From Xanthomonas sacchari (GTDB taxonomy: Bacteria > Pseudomonadota > Gammaproteobacteria > Xanthomonadales > Xanthomonadaceae), in the NCBI RefSeq assembly GCF_024266585.1, contig NZ_CP100647.1, positions 3,763,001 through 3,827,000 on the forward strand: 64,000 nt of DNA. The letters run 5' to 3'. The notes beneath the pieces were generated by a model. The model ran no database searches, was not told the origin of the DNA, and was given only the letters and a program-made list of their open reading frames with translations. Position numbers and translations under genes: made by a program. Positions 32,327-41,162 of this stretch are shown in pieces (positions within the stretch are counted from its first letter, which is position 1; each line of letters begins with the position of its first letter).

Positions 32327-33648
32327 CGCGGCCGCTGCCGCCATGTCGCGCATCCCGGCAGCGGCTGCCGCGCAGTTTCCGCCTCCTCGTCGCCGGCCAA
32401 GCGCTGTCCTTGATCGGGTCGCAGGTGACCCTCCTGGCCTTGCCGTTGATCGCAATCCAATTGAACAACGCGCAGTCATTCGAAACCGGCGTTCTGCTTG
32501 CCTGCGGACGTGCGCCCTATCTGCTGCTGGGCCTGCTTGCCGGTGTAGCGGCAGATCGGGTCGCGCACTGGATGCTGCTGGTCGTCGCCAACGCGGCCAT
32601 GGCGCTCACGCTTGCCACGCTGCCGCTGACCGCATTGCTCGATGGGCATATCGGCATGGCGCATCTTTACCTCGTCGCGACCCTGGTGGGAGCGGCCGCG
32701 GTCGTCGCCGATATCGCCTTCCTGGCTTGCGTGCCGACGGTCGTCGGTCCGCAGCAACTGGTGCAGGCGCAAAGCAGGATGGAACTGGCGCAGTCGGCAG
32801 CCTTGGTGGTTGGGCTGCCATTGGCAGGCTGGCTGGTCGCCACGTTCTCCGCGCCCGTCGCGATCCTGGCCGACTCGGCGTCCTTCCTATTGGCGGTTGC
32901 CCTGCTCCCACACGCGGCGCTGCGTTCGGCGCGCAACGCGCCGGCGTTGGCCGATCGCCACGCGCGCCAGGCAGGCGGCGCGATCTGGCGCCTGCTGGGA
33001 GAGGCCGCCGACGGCGTGCTGTTCACGCTGCGCAGCCCCTCGTTACGCGCCGTGACGCTTGCCACGGGCACGTTCGTTTTCTGCTACAGCGCCTATTCCG
33101 CGGTGTTCCTGCTGTACCTGTCCCGGGATCTGGGATTGAGCGCCGGCATGATCGGCACCGTCACCGGCATCGCCGCGACAGGCAGCGTGCTTGGTGCCCT
33201 GATCGCCCGCCGAGTGGCGCAGGCGCTGGGGCTGGGCCGCACGCTGACCGCGGCATTGCTGACCAGCGCGATCGGCGCGGTACTGGGCCCAAGCCTGCAT
33301 GGGGCGGGCTGGCTCGCGTTGGGATTGTCGCAGGTGCTGATCTGGGCAGGACAGCAGGTCTACAACGTCCACCAGGTACCGATCCGCTACGCCCTGGCGC
33401 CCGTGCACCTGCATGGACGGGTGAACGCGAGCATCCGCACCGTGGTCTGGAGCCTGGCGCCGCTCGGCGCCCTGCTCGGTGGTGCATGCGGCATGTGGTC
33501 GACGCCCAGAACCACCTTGCTGCTCAGCGGCGCGCTGATGGCGGCGGCGGCCGGCTGGATCGTCGCCTCCCCCCTCTGGGCGGTGCGCGTTCCCCAACTC
33601 GGTCAGGGGCATGCCGCCGTCCCGTCCACCGCCGCTTCCCGCAGATAG
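32323..33648 (+). CDS. MFS transporter, probable exporter
   Basis: Predicted 441-aa protein with about 12 transmembrane helices. The loop after helix 2 reads GLLAGVAADRVAHW, the usual MFS position for a charged Gly/Asp/Arg motif. The overall pattern (LVAGQALSLIGSQVTLLALPL; VLLACGRAPYLLLGLLAGV) resembles the MFS_3/EntS group that exports siderophores and natural products. The start overlaps the sulfotransferase stop (ATGA), so the two are translationally coupled. It is likely the exporter of the cluster product; the substrate is inferred from context only. Confidence 0.88.
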   Translation: MTRPLPPCRASRQRLPRSFRLLVAGQALSLIGSQVTLLALPLIAIQLNNAQSFETGVLLACGRAPYLLLGLLAGVAADRVAHWMLLVVANAAMALTLATLPLTALLDGHIGMAHLYLVATLVGAAAVVADIAFLACVPTVVGPQQLVQAQSRMELAQSAALVVGLPLAGWLVATFSAPVAILADSASFLLAVALLPHAALRSARNAPALADRHARQAGGAIWRLLGEAADGVLFTLRSPSLRAVTLATGTFVFCYSAYSAVFLLYLSRDLGLSAGMIGTVTGIAATGSVLGALIARRVAQALGLGRTLTAALLTSAIGAVLGPSLHGAGWLALGLSQVLIWAGQQVYNVHQVPIRYALAPVHLHGRVNASIRTVVWSLAPLGALLGGACGMWSTPRTTLLLSGALMAAAAGWIVASPLWAVRVPQLGQGHAAVPSTAASRR

Positions 33649-33665
33649 ACAACCATCCGATCGCC

Positions 33666-35066
33666 ATGCGGATCATCGACCTGCCCTCCATGCGACTCCC
33701 TGCGGGCCACCTCACCGTCTGGCGGGTGTGCGACGGCACGGCGCCTCGAAACGCATGGACGCACGACCCGCGCCGCGCTTCGCACGCGCAGGAAGCGGCC
33801 ATCAGGTACATGCGCGAGGAAGCCAGCCAGGGCAGGCGACCGCCGTCATGGCTGGGCTGCCTCTTCGATCTTCCCGCCGCACTCGATCTGCGCGCCTTCG
33901 CGGCGGCGCTGCGCGCATGGATCGACCGCCACGAAGTCCTCCGCAGCCAGCTCAGCCCGCGTTCCCGCACTGCCGCGGGCTGCGACCTGCAGCGCACCAC
34001 GCTGCCGGTCGGGAACGCCCGCGTGCACGCCAGCGAGGCCGGCATGTTCGCGGACGCCGCGGCACTGGGGCAGTACCTGGAGCAGTTGTTCGACAGCGAG
34101 GTCGGTCCGCTCGCGTGGCCCGGCTACCTCGCCACCAGCATCGCGCACGCGGCGGCCACCACCGTCTGCATCGCCCTGGACCACACCCTGGTGGATGGCT
34201 ACTCACTTTTGCAGATTCCCCAGGAAATCCACACGCTTTATGCCGCAGCCTGCGCTACCCGCGAAGCCTCCCCCGTCGCTGCAGGCGCACCCTTGCCGAG
34301 CTACCTGGATTTCGCCGAGGCCGAACGGACGGCGGCCGACGCCTTGACCGTCGACCATCCCCACATCCTGCGCTGGCGGCGGTTCGTGACCGACGGCAAA
34401 GGGGCGCTGCCCGCGTTCCCGCTGCCCGTGCGCAATCCGGACGGCTGCGCCGCCGCACAGCCCAGCGGATACGCCGACCTGCTGGACGCCGCATCCACGC
34501 GCGCATTCGAATGCGCTTGCCGAACAGCAGGAGGCGATTCCTTCTCCGGCGTGCTCGCCTGTCTGGCGCTAGCCAACCTGGGAATCGCCGGCTCGCCCGA
34601 ATTCAGCACCATGCTGCCCTTCAACACGCAGCCGCCGCCGCGGCGTCCGTCCCTGGGCTGGTATGTGGGCATGGGCCCGGTGACGTTCGCCCTGGAGCCG
34701 GCCGGCGGCTTCGAGCAGGCCGTGCGCTGCGCGGCGGCGGCCCTCGACGGCATCAAGGCGCTGGCGCAGATTCCGATCCCGCGCGTGATGGAACTGCTGG
34801 GCCAACCGTTGCGCGATCCCTTCATGGTGTCCTACATGGATCTGCGCCTGATCGGCGGCGCCCGTCACTGGAACGCGTGGAACGCCGTCGCGCTGCGCAG
34901 CCGCATCACGGACCCCGAGGAGGTCTGCCTGTGGATCATGCGCACCCACGACGGCCTCAACATCAGCTACCGCCATCCGGCCAACGCAGCGGCGGACGCC
35001 ATCGTCGCCGACTACGTAGCCCGCAGCAAACGCATTCTCGCCTGCGTGGCCGATACCACGCACTAA
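33666..35066 (+). CDS. stand-alone condensation-domain protein
   Basis: Predicted 466 aa, the size of a single NRPS condensation or PapA-type acyltransferase domain. The N-terminal core is LDLRAFAAALRAWIDRHEVLR at 73-94 in outline, and the active-site motif HHxxxDG appears as DHTLVDG at 172-178. The second His (173), Asp177 and Gly178 are kept while the first His is Asp. It presumably joins an acyl donor to an amine or hydroxyl. No adenylation, carrier or thioesterase domain is attached or nearby, so the donor must come from elsewhere (acyl-CoA, ACP). It starts 17 bp after the MFS gene, with a poor ribosome binding site. A longer in-frame extension 5' is a shadow of the MFS gene. Confidence 0.82.
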   Translation: MRIIDLPSMRLPAGHLTVWRVCDGTAPRNAWTHDPRRASHAQEAAIRYMREEASQGRRPPSWLGCLFDLPAALDLRAFAAALRAWIDRHEVLRSQLSPRSRTAAGCDLQRTTLPVGNARVHASEAGMFADAAALGQYLEQLFDSEVGPLAWPGYLATSIAHAAATTVCIALDHTLVDGYSLLQIPQEIHTLYAAACATREASPVAAGAPLPSYLDFAEAERTAADALTVDHPHILRWRRFVTDGKGALPAFPLPVRNPDGCAAAQPSGYADLLDAASTRAFECACRTAGGDSFSGVLACLALANLGIAGSPEFSTMLPFNTQPPPRRPSLGWYVGMGPVTFALEPAGGFEQAVRCAAAALDGIKALAQIPIPRVMELLGQPLRDPFMVSYMDLRLIGGARHWNAWNAVALRSRITDPEEVCLWIMRTHDGLNISYRHPANAAADAIVADYVARSKRILACVADTTH

Positions 35067-35100
35067 CCCAGCATCACCATCCCGGCAGGAGAGCTTGCCC

Positions 35101-36582
35101 GTGGTCGACATCAGACACATCGCTGCAGCGCGCACCCAGTACTCGAGTTTCGACGCGGTGATCGTCGGTTCGGGCCCATCCGGCTCGATCGTGGCCAGAA
35201 CGCTGGCGGAACGAGGCTGGCGGGTGGCGATCCTGGAATATGGCGGCCTGGTGTCCCCGGGCACCATGCTCAGGCCGTATCAGGCCGCCTACAGCAAGGC
35301 GTTGACCTCCGACGACTGCGCCGACGGCAATCCCTGGACCGCCTGCTGCGTCGGCGGCGGGATGCAGTTCTATGACGCGATCATGCTCCGCTACCGACCG
35401 TCGGACCTGGCCGCCTCGCAGTATCTGACGACGGACATGCAGGTCGATTGGCCCATCACGATCCAGGATCTGGAGCCCCACTATCGCGAGATCGAGAGGC
35501 TGCTGGGCATCTGCGGCACCGACGGGTTCTCGCCCTACCCCGCCAGCCCGCGCGGGCTGATGCTGAGCCAGGCGATGCAGGATCTCGGCATCCGCTCGAA
35601 GAGCGTACCGCTGGCGATCCGCCCACCGGGGACCAGCAGAGGATGCGTCGAATGCTCGGCATGCGACGAGTTGACCTGCCCGACGGATGCCAGGGCATCC
35701 GTGCTGGCGCGAGACATCCTCGACGACACCGGGCTGCCGGGAAGCATCTCGGTCCTGTACGGATGTTTCGCCAACCGGATCGAGGTCCTCGGCGATGGCC
35801 GCGCCAACGCCATCGAATGCTATGTTCCGCTGTCGTCCGAGCTGATCCGCATCCCCGTCGCCCGGGTCATCGTCTGCGCCAACGCGATCCAGACCACGGC
35901 GCTGCTGCTGCGCTCGAGGAGCCGGCACTCGCCGGAGGGAATCGGCAACGACGCAGGACTCGCCGGCCGCGGACTCTCGTTCAAGGTCAGCGGCTATTCC
36001 GTGGGATTCATGCGCGAGAGCACGGCGCCCTGCGCGTTCGCGCCCCACCGCGGGCCGCATGCGACCGTCTATACCGATGCGTTCTACGAGCACGACGCCG
36101 CGCCCTGCGGATTCGGCGGCATCATTTACGAATCGAACTATTCGCCCCCGAACAAGAACGTCGGCCTCATCCGCCTGCACTACATCGCCGGAGACGAGCC
36201 GTGGTCGTACAACCGGGTCTTGCTCGACGACACCGTCGACGCCGACGGCATCCCGTACATCCGTTTCAGCTACGAGAATTCCGAGAACGACTGCGCACGC
36301 ATCATGTTCCTGGCTGAACGCGCGGAAGACATCCTGCGGCGCAGCGGCGCCGCCCGTATCGAGCGCGAGCTGTTTCTCAACAGGAAAGGGCGCGCGCATT
36401 TGCACGGCACCCTGCGCGCTGGCCACGACGCGCGGACTTCCGTCGTGGACAGCAACGGCAAGGTCCATGGATTCACCAATATCCACGTGATGGACGGTTC
36501 GGTCATGAACTTCCCCGGCAACAGCAACCCGACCCACACCATCATGGCCAACGCCAGGCGCATGGCGCAGTCGCTCTGCTAA
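35101..36582 (+). CDS. GMC-family FAD-dependent oxidoreductase
   Basis: Predicted 493 aa from a GTG at 35101, which has AGGAG 9 nt upstream; a TTG at 35095 is too close to it. The FAD-binding loop is GSGPSG at 23-28 with the acidic end of strand 2 at ILEYGG. A Cys-rich segment GCVECSACDELTCPTDAR matches the position of the CxxC-type motif of some GMC enzymes. The C-terminal domain has HLHGTLR and NPTHTIMANARRMA, the usual catalytic His/Asn region. It probably oxidises an alcohol to an aldehyde or ketone, which would supply the adjacent aminotransferase. Confidence 0.88.
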   Translation: MVDIRHIAAARTQYSSFDAVIVGSGPSGSIVARTLAERGWRVAILEYGGLVSPGTMLRPYQAAYSKALTSDDCADGNPWTACCVGGGMQFYDAIMLRYRPSDLAASQYLTTDMQVDWPITIQDLEPHYREIERLLGICGTDGFSPYPASPRGLMLSQAMQDLGIRSKSVPLAIRPPGTSRGCVECSACDELTCPTDARASVLARDILDDTGLPGSISVLYGCFANRIEVLGDGRANAIECYVPLSSELIRIPVARVIVCANAIQTTALLLRSRSRHSPEGIGNDAGLAGRGLSFKVSGYSVGFMRESTAPCAFAPHRGPHATVYTDAFYEHDAAPCGFGGIIYESNYSPPNKNVGLIRLHYIAGDEPWSYNRVLLDDTVDADGIPYIRFSYENSENDCARIMFLAERAEDILRRSGAARIERELFLNRKGRAHLHGTLRAGHDARTSVVDSNGKVHGFTNIHVMDGSVMNFPGNSNPTHTIMANARRMAQSLC

Positions 36583-36595
36583 GGAGAAACATCGC

Positions 36596-37843
36596 ATGTC
36601 CACTCGCAGCACTGCCGCGCATCTTGCCGAATGGGAGCGCGAAACCCGATCGTCCATCGTGTTCCGCTCCGCGACCGGGGCGATGGCGGAGGACATCAAC
36701 GGCAAGATCTACCTGGACATGACCTCCTGCAGCGGCGCATCGCCGTTGGGGAGTAACCATGCAACGTTCAGGACCAGGTTCGCCCGCGCGATGGAGCGGC
36801 ACACCGACATCCTGCCGTCGCCGGTGAGCGAGCAACGGCAGCTGCTCGCCCGCAGGATCTCCGCCATGTTTCCCGACACGCCCAGGGCGTTCTTCCTCAG
36901 GACCGGGTCCTGCGCGACCGAGGCCGCAATCCGGATCGCCCGGCATCGCACCGGCAAGCCGCTGATCCTCAGCGCCGGCTTCCACGGCTGGCACGACAGC
37001 TTCCAGCAACGCCCGTGGGCAGACGAAACGCCGGTCGTCGATCCGCACATCCACGACTTCCAGTACGACCTCGACCTGCTGGCGCGGCAGCTTGCCGACA
37101 ACGCGGGCACTGTCGCGGGCGTCTTCTTCACCCCCGAACCGTCGGCGTTCCCTCCGCAACTGCTCCAGGACCTCGCCGCGATGGCGCGGTCGCACGGGGC
37201 ATTGCTAATGGTCGACGAAGTGCTGTGCGGACTGCGCTACGCCAACGGCGGGTATTGTCGCCGGCATGCGGTGAACGCCGATCTCATCACCATCGCCAAG
37301 GGACTCGCGCAAGGCATGGGTCTTTCCGCCGTGGTCGGCACCGAGGATGCGATGCAGGGCGCGGACCGGGCCTATCTCGGCAACACGTTCCTGCGCGAGA
37401 ACCGGGCCTTCGTGGCGGGCAACCTGACCCAGGACATCTTCGAGGAGGCGGACGTCATCGCCCGCATCGCCGACAATGGCGCAACCCTCAAGAGACACGT
37501 GCAGGCTGGCTTCGACAGTTGCGGCGTGGCCGCTCGGGTGCTGGGCAACGAGGCCATGTTCGATGTCGTGCTGCCGTCGCGCGCGCACGGCAGGCTGTTC
37601 GCCCACGCGTGCCTGAAGCACGGCATCTATGCCGGCTACCCGGGAAAGTACATGAGCAATGCGGCCATGGACGATGCGTTCTTCGCCGCATTGCGGCCGG
37701 CGCTGCAGCGGACGCTGGAGGACTATCGCCAGCACGCGGACCTAGACGCGCAGGTCACCGATGCCGCCATCGTCGATTACTGCGCGCAGGCATTCCGCGC
37801 CACCGCCGGCGCCTGCCTCTGCCACCGGCGTCACTGGGCATGA
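36596..37843 (+). CDS. class III PLP aminotransferase (GSA aminomutase-like)
   Basis: Predicted 415 aa with a strong AAGGAG 9 nt before the ATG. PLP residues are visible: FHGWHD at 129-134, Asp207 in MVDEVLCGLR, and the Schiff-base Lys235 in TIAKGLAQGMG. The layout is closest to glutamate-1-semialdehyde aminomutase and related omega- or beta-transaminases, but position in this cluster points to a secondary pathway. The last 15 residues are Cys/His-rich (ACLCHRRHW). It is the last gene of the cluster; a GC-rich hairpin without T-tract (37868-37885) follows. Confidence 0.88.
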   Translation: MSTRSTAAHLAEWERETRSSIVFRSATGAMAEDINGKIYLDMTSCSGASPLGSNHATFRTRFARAMERHTDILPSPVSEQRQLLARRISAMFPDTPRAFFLRTGSCATEAAIRIARHRTGKPLILSAGFHGWHDSFQQRPWADETPVVDPHIHDFQYDLDLLARQLADNAGTVAGVFFTPEPSAFPPQLLQDLAAMARSHGALLMVDEVLCGLRYANGGYCRRHAVNADLITIAKGLAQGMGLSAVVGTEDAMQGADRAYLGNTFLRENRAFVAGNLTQDIFEEADVIARIADNGATLKRHVQAGFDSCGVAARVLGNEAMFDVVLPSRAHGRLFAHACLKHGIYAGYPGKYMSNAAMDDAFFAALRPALQRTLEDYRQHADLDAQVTDAAIVDYCAQAFRATAGACLCHRRHWA

Positions 37844-37939
37844 CGCGGGAAGTGCGGCGCGCGCGGCGGCGCCCCCCGGGGCGCCGATCCGGCCCGGGCC
37901 GCCATCGTGCGGACATGGCGCACGTGCGAAACTGGGCGG

Positions 37940-39172
37940 ATGAAACCCCACCTGCTCCTGCTCGCCCTGACCCTGCTGTGCGGCGCCTGCGCGCACACTG
38001 CTCCTAACGCTCACCCGATGACCGACACCGCCGCGCCAGCCGCCACGACGCTGCGGCTGGCCACCTACAACACCTCGCTCAATTCCGACGAACCCGGCGG
38101 CCTGATCGCCGCGCTGCAGGGTGACAGCGCACAGGCGCGCAAGATCGCCGCGGTGCTGCAACAGGTGCGCCCGGACCTGGTGCTACTCAACGAGTTCGAC
38201 TACGACGAGGCGCACCGCGCCGCCGACCTGTTCGAGCAGCGCTACCTCGCGGTGCCGCAACCGCACGGCGGCGCGGCGCTGCGCTACCCCTACCGCTACC
38301 TGGCGCCGGTCAACACCGGCGTGCCCAGCGGCCTGGACCTGGACAACGACGGCCATGTCGGCGGCGAAGGCCGCGCGCGCGGCAACGACGCCTGGGGCTA
38401 CGGCCTGCATCCCGGCCAGTACGGCATGTTGCTGCTGTCCAGGTATCCGATCGACACCGCGGCGGTGCGCAGCTTCCGCCTGCTGAAGTGGAGCGCGATG
38501 CCCGACGCGCTGCGCCCGGTCGATCCGGCCACCGGCCGCTTCTTCCACAGCGACGCGGTGTGGGCGCAGCTGCGGTTGTCGTCGAAGTCGCACTGGGACG
38601 TGCCGGTGCGCACCCCGCTGGGCGTGCTGCATGCGCTGGTGGCGCACCCGACCCCGCCGGTGTTCGACGGCGCGGAGAAGCGCAATGCGGCGCGCAACCA
38701 CGACGAACTGCGCGTGTGGCGCGAGTATCTGGACGACGCCGGCAGCGGCACGGCGCGCTGGCTGTGCGACGACGCCGGCCGCTGCGGCGGGCTGGCCGCC
38801 GATGCGCAGTTCGTGATCCTCGGCGACCTCAACAACGACGTCATCGACGGCGACGGCCGCCACGATGCGATCCGCGCCCTGGTGACGCACCCGCGCGTGC
38901 TGCAGTCCCCCGCCCCGCGCAGTACCGGCGGCGAGGAGACCACGCGCGCCTATGCGGCCAACGGCATCGCCCACCGCGGCCCGCCGCAGCAGGTCACCGG
39001 CGATTTCGGTCCCAAGTCCGGCACCATGCGCCTGGATTACGTGTTGCCGTCGCGCAACTTCCGCTACCTGGACAGCGGCGTGTTCTGGCCGGCGTCCAGC
39101 GATCCCGCCGCGGCCATCGCCGACGGCAGCGACCATCACCTGGTCTGGGTCGACGTCGCCGCAGGGCCGTAA
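37940..39172 (+). CDS. exported EEP-family phosphatase/nuclease, lipoprotein
   Basis: Predicted 410 aa. The N-terminus is a lipoprotein signal peptide with lipobox LLCGAC near 14-19. The endonuclease/exonuclease/phosphatase fold is indicated by LATYNTSLN, LVLLNEFDYDE (metal-binding Glu), HPTPPVFDG, ILGDLNND (Asp/Asn pair) and the final SDHHLVW. The substrate is not clear; related exported proteins act on phosphoesters or nucleic acid. It follows the biosynthetic cluster after 96 bp but has a more usual composition and probably is not part of it. Confidence 0.82.
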   Translation: MKPHLLLLALTLLCGACAHTAPNAHPMTDTAAPAATTLRLATYNTSLNSDEPGGLIAALQGDSAQARKIAAVLQQVRPDLVLLNEFDYDEAHRAADLFEQRYLAVPQPHGGAALRYPYRYLAPVNTGVPSGLDLDNDGHVGGEGRARGNDAWGYGLHPGQYGMLLLSRYPIDTAAVRSFRLLKWSAMPDALRPVDPATGRFFHSDAVWAQLRLSSKSHWDVPVRTPLGVLHALVAHPTPPVFDGAEKRNAARNHDELRVWREYLDDAGSGTARWLCDDAGRCGGLAADAQFVILGDLNNDVIDGDGRHDAIRALVTHPRVLQSPAPRSTGGEETTRAYAANGIAHRGPPQQVTGDFGPKSGTMRLDYVLPSRNFRYLDSGVFWPASSDPAAAIADGSDHHLVWVDVAAGP

Positions 39173-39530
39173 GCGCAGGCAAAAAAATCGCCGCGCGCAT
39201 CGCGCCGCGGCCAGTGCAGCACACCAGCGGCGGCCCATCGGCCGCCGCGTTTTTTCGACCGGCCGGTACGCACCGCACCCGTCGCCCGCTACCGCGCACG
39301 GCGCGACAGCACGCGCAGGTGCTTGCTCCCATCACGGCAGGGGCTTCACCCCGGCACGCAGTGCCTCGGCCATCCTCGGAACCGAAGCGCCTGCCCACCG
39401 CTGACCTCCGCCGAACGCCCGCAGCCGGGCCAGCGCCGGCCACGGCCTTGATCCAGATCAAGGGCAAGCCCGCGCCGACGCGGTCCAATGCCTCCCGCAC
39501 CCACTGGGGATGCGCAAGCGGAAGGCGAGC
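39173..39530. other. intergenic region before the Roadblock operon
   Basis: Apart from the terminator of the EEP gene no gene is seen in this 358-bp stretch. The lower part is GC-rich with no clear -35/-10 pair recognised. Confidence 0.4.
39227..39254 (+). terminator. terminator of the EEP-family gene
   Basis: GCGGCGGCC-CATC-GGCCGCCGC is followed by GTTTTTT, about 55 nt after the stop. Confidence 0.9.
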
Positions 39531-39893
39531 ATGCGAACGCAACAGTTGCAACAGGCGCTGGAGGGACTCAACGGCGCCACTGCCGATATCGAGGCCTCGG
39601 CGCTGATCTCCCTGGACGGGCTTATGATCGCCTCGGCGATGCCGCAGGGCATGGACGAGGACCGGGTCGGCGCGATGTCCGCGGCACTGCTCGCGCTGGG
39701 CGAGCGCAGCGCGCGCGAACTGGCGCGCGGCGCGCTGGAACGGGTGCTGGTGCAGGGCGAACTCGGCTACGTGATCATGAGCGCGGCCGGCCGCGAGGCG
39801 GTGCTCACCGTACTCGCCAAGCCCAGCGCCAAGCTCGGCCTGGTGTTCCTGGACATCAAGCGCGCCGCGCAGGCGCTGCAGCAGATCCTGTAG
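39531..39893 (+). CDS. Roadblock/LC7 domain protein
   Basis: Predicted 120 aa from the ATG at 39531, which has GGAAGGCG just upstream; an ATG at 39510 lies in frame. The single Roadblock/LC7 fold is indicated by IEASALISLDGLMIASAMP, then the helix SAALLALGERSARELARG and the strand GYVIMSAAGREAVLTVLAK. In bacteria such proteins (MglB type) regulate small Ras-like GTPases, but no GTPase gene is adjacent. It is first of a compact five-gene operon ending at 42433. Confidence 0.85.
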   Translation: MRTQQLQQALEGLNGATADIEASALISLDGLMIASAMPQGMDEDRVGAMSAALLALGERSARELARGALERVLVQGELGYVIMSAAGREAVLTVLAKPSAKLGLVFLDIKRAAQALQQIL

Positions 39894-39902
39894 GGGGCCG
39901 CC

Positions 39903-40403
39903 ATGCCGCTGCCGCCGATGGATCCACCGCACGAGCCGCACCGCAGCGCCGAGCTGCGCTACCACGACGGCAGCCGCCGCACGGTGTACTGGAGCGAGCG
40001 CGAGGTGGCCTACCCGGACGGGCGCCTGATCGTCTCGCGCACCGACCTGGACGGCGTCATCACCCACGCCAACGACGCCTTCGTCGAACTCAGCGGCTGG
40101 CCGCGGGAGGTGCTGATCGGCGCGCCGCACTGCATCCTGCGCCACCCGGACATGCCGCGGCGCGCGTTCCGCACGCTGTGGGACACCGTGCTGGCCGGCG
40201 AGAAGTGGCACGGCTACGTCAAGAACCTGCGCCGCGACGGCGCCTGCTACTGGGTCTACGCCACCGCCTTGCCGAACGTGCGCGACGGCCGCGTGGTCGG
40301 CTTCACCTCGGTGCGGCGCAAGCCCTCGCGGCGGCGCATCGACGCGCTGCAGCCGCTGTACGCGCAATGGCTGCAGGACGAGCGTGCGGAGCCGCCGGCA
40401 TGA
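39903..40403 (+). CDS. PAS domain protein (Aer-like PAS)
   Basis: Predicted 166 aa, almost entirely one PAS domain: VSRTDLDGVITHANDAFVEL, SGWPREVLIGAPHCILRHPD, and EKWHGYVKNLRRDGACYWVYA. This is the PAS subtype of the Aer aerotaxis receptor, which binds FAD. No output domain follows, so it probably signals through a partner, perhaps the Roadblock or PhnD-like proteins encoded beside it. The stop overlaps the next start (ATGA). Confidence 0.88.
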   Translation: MPLPPMDPPHEPHRSAELRYHDGSRRTVYWSEREVAYPDGRLIVSRTDLDGVITHANDAFVELSGWPREVLIGAPHCILRHPDMPRRAFRTLWDTVLAGEKWHGYVKNLRRDGACYWVYATALPNVRDGRVVGFTSVRRKPSRRRIDALQPLYAQWLQDERAEPPA

Positions 40404-41155
40404 GCTGCACGTTCCTGATCGCGCCGGACTTCGCGCCCGAATATTTCGGCGGCTGGTACCTGCTCAGCACGGTGTTGCAACGCCGCGCCGGCATCGGCCT
40501 GCGCCTGCTGATGCCGGCCGACGCCGCCGAACAGCGGCAGTTGCTGGACGACAGCGTCGTCGACTTGGTGTACGCCAGCCCGTTCGATGCCAGCGCCTTG
40601 ATCCGCGACCGCGGCTACCTGCCGCTGGTGCGGCCGCGCGGGCACGCCGACGAGGTGGTGATCGCGACAGCGGCCGAGGCGCCGATGCGTTGCGTGGAAG
40701 ACCTGCCCTACGGCTGCCGCATCGCCGTCACCGCCAACCACGACGTGCGCCTGATCGGCCTGCGTCTGCTGGAACCGGCCGACCTGGAGCCGGAGCGCAT
40801 CGCCTGGCGCCCGGCCAGCAGCTACGCCGCGGTGGCGCGCCTGCTGCTGGAAGGCGAAGCCGACGCCGGCCTGTTCCTGGCCACCGCCTACCACGGCCTG
40901 TCGCGGCTGAGCCGCGCGCGGCTGCGCCCGCTGGTGGAAAGCGCGCTGTGCGACATCGGCCACGTGCTGCTGGCGCATCCGCGCCTGGGCCCGCAACTGC
41001 CGGCGCTGCGCGACGCCCTGCTGACGCTGGGCGATGCCGCGCACCGCGACGACCAGGCGGTGCTGGACGCGCTGGGCCTGGAACACGGCTTCGAGGCGAT
41101 GGCCACCGAGGACGCCGAATTCATGATCGACCTGATCGACACCTTGCTGGACTGA
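40400..41155 (+). CDS. PhnD-like substrate-binding protein without signal peptide
   Basis: Predicted 251 aa. The pattern SVVDLVYASPFDASALIRDR, GYLPLVRP, then SSYAAVARLLLEGEADAGLF resembles the phosphate/phosphonate-binding (PhnD) fold of type 2 periplasmic proteins. No signal peptide is present and no ABC transporter is near, so it probably is a cytoplasmic sensor. It overlaps the PAS gene by 4 bp. Confidence 0.72.
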   Translation: MSCTFLIAPDFAPEYFGGWYLLSTVLQRRAGIGLRLLMPADAAEQRQLLDDSVVDLVYASPFDASALIRDRGYLPLVRPRGHADEVVIATAAEAPMRCVEDLPYGCRIAVTANHDVRLIGLRLLEPADLEPERIAWRPASSYAAVARLLLEGEADAGLFLATAYHGLSRLSRARLRPLVESALCDIGHVLLAHPRLGPQLPALRDALLTLGDAAHRDDQAVLDALGLEHGFEAMATEDAEFMIDLIDTLLD

Positions 41156-41162
41156 GGCGCCC

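Noticed and set aside
31364..37843. Classification of the cluster as an ordinary NRPS.
   Set aside because: There is no adenylation, carrier or thioesterase domain; only a condensation-type protein is present.
30918..37900. The cluster as part of a prophage or an insertion-sequence island.
   Set aside because: No integrase, transposase, phage gene or tRNA attachment site was found at either edge.
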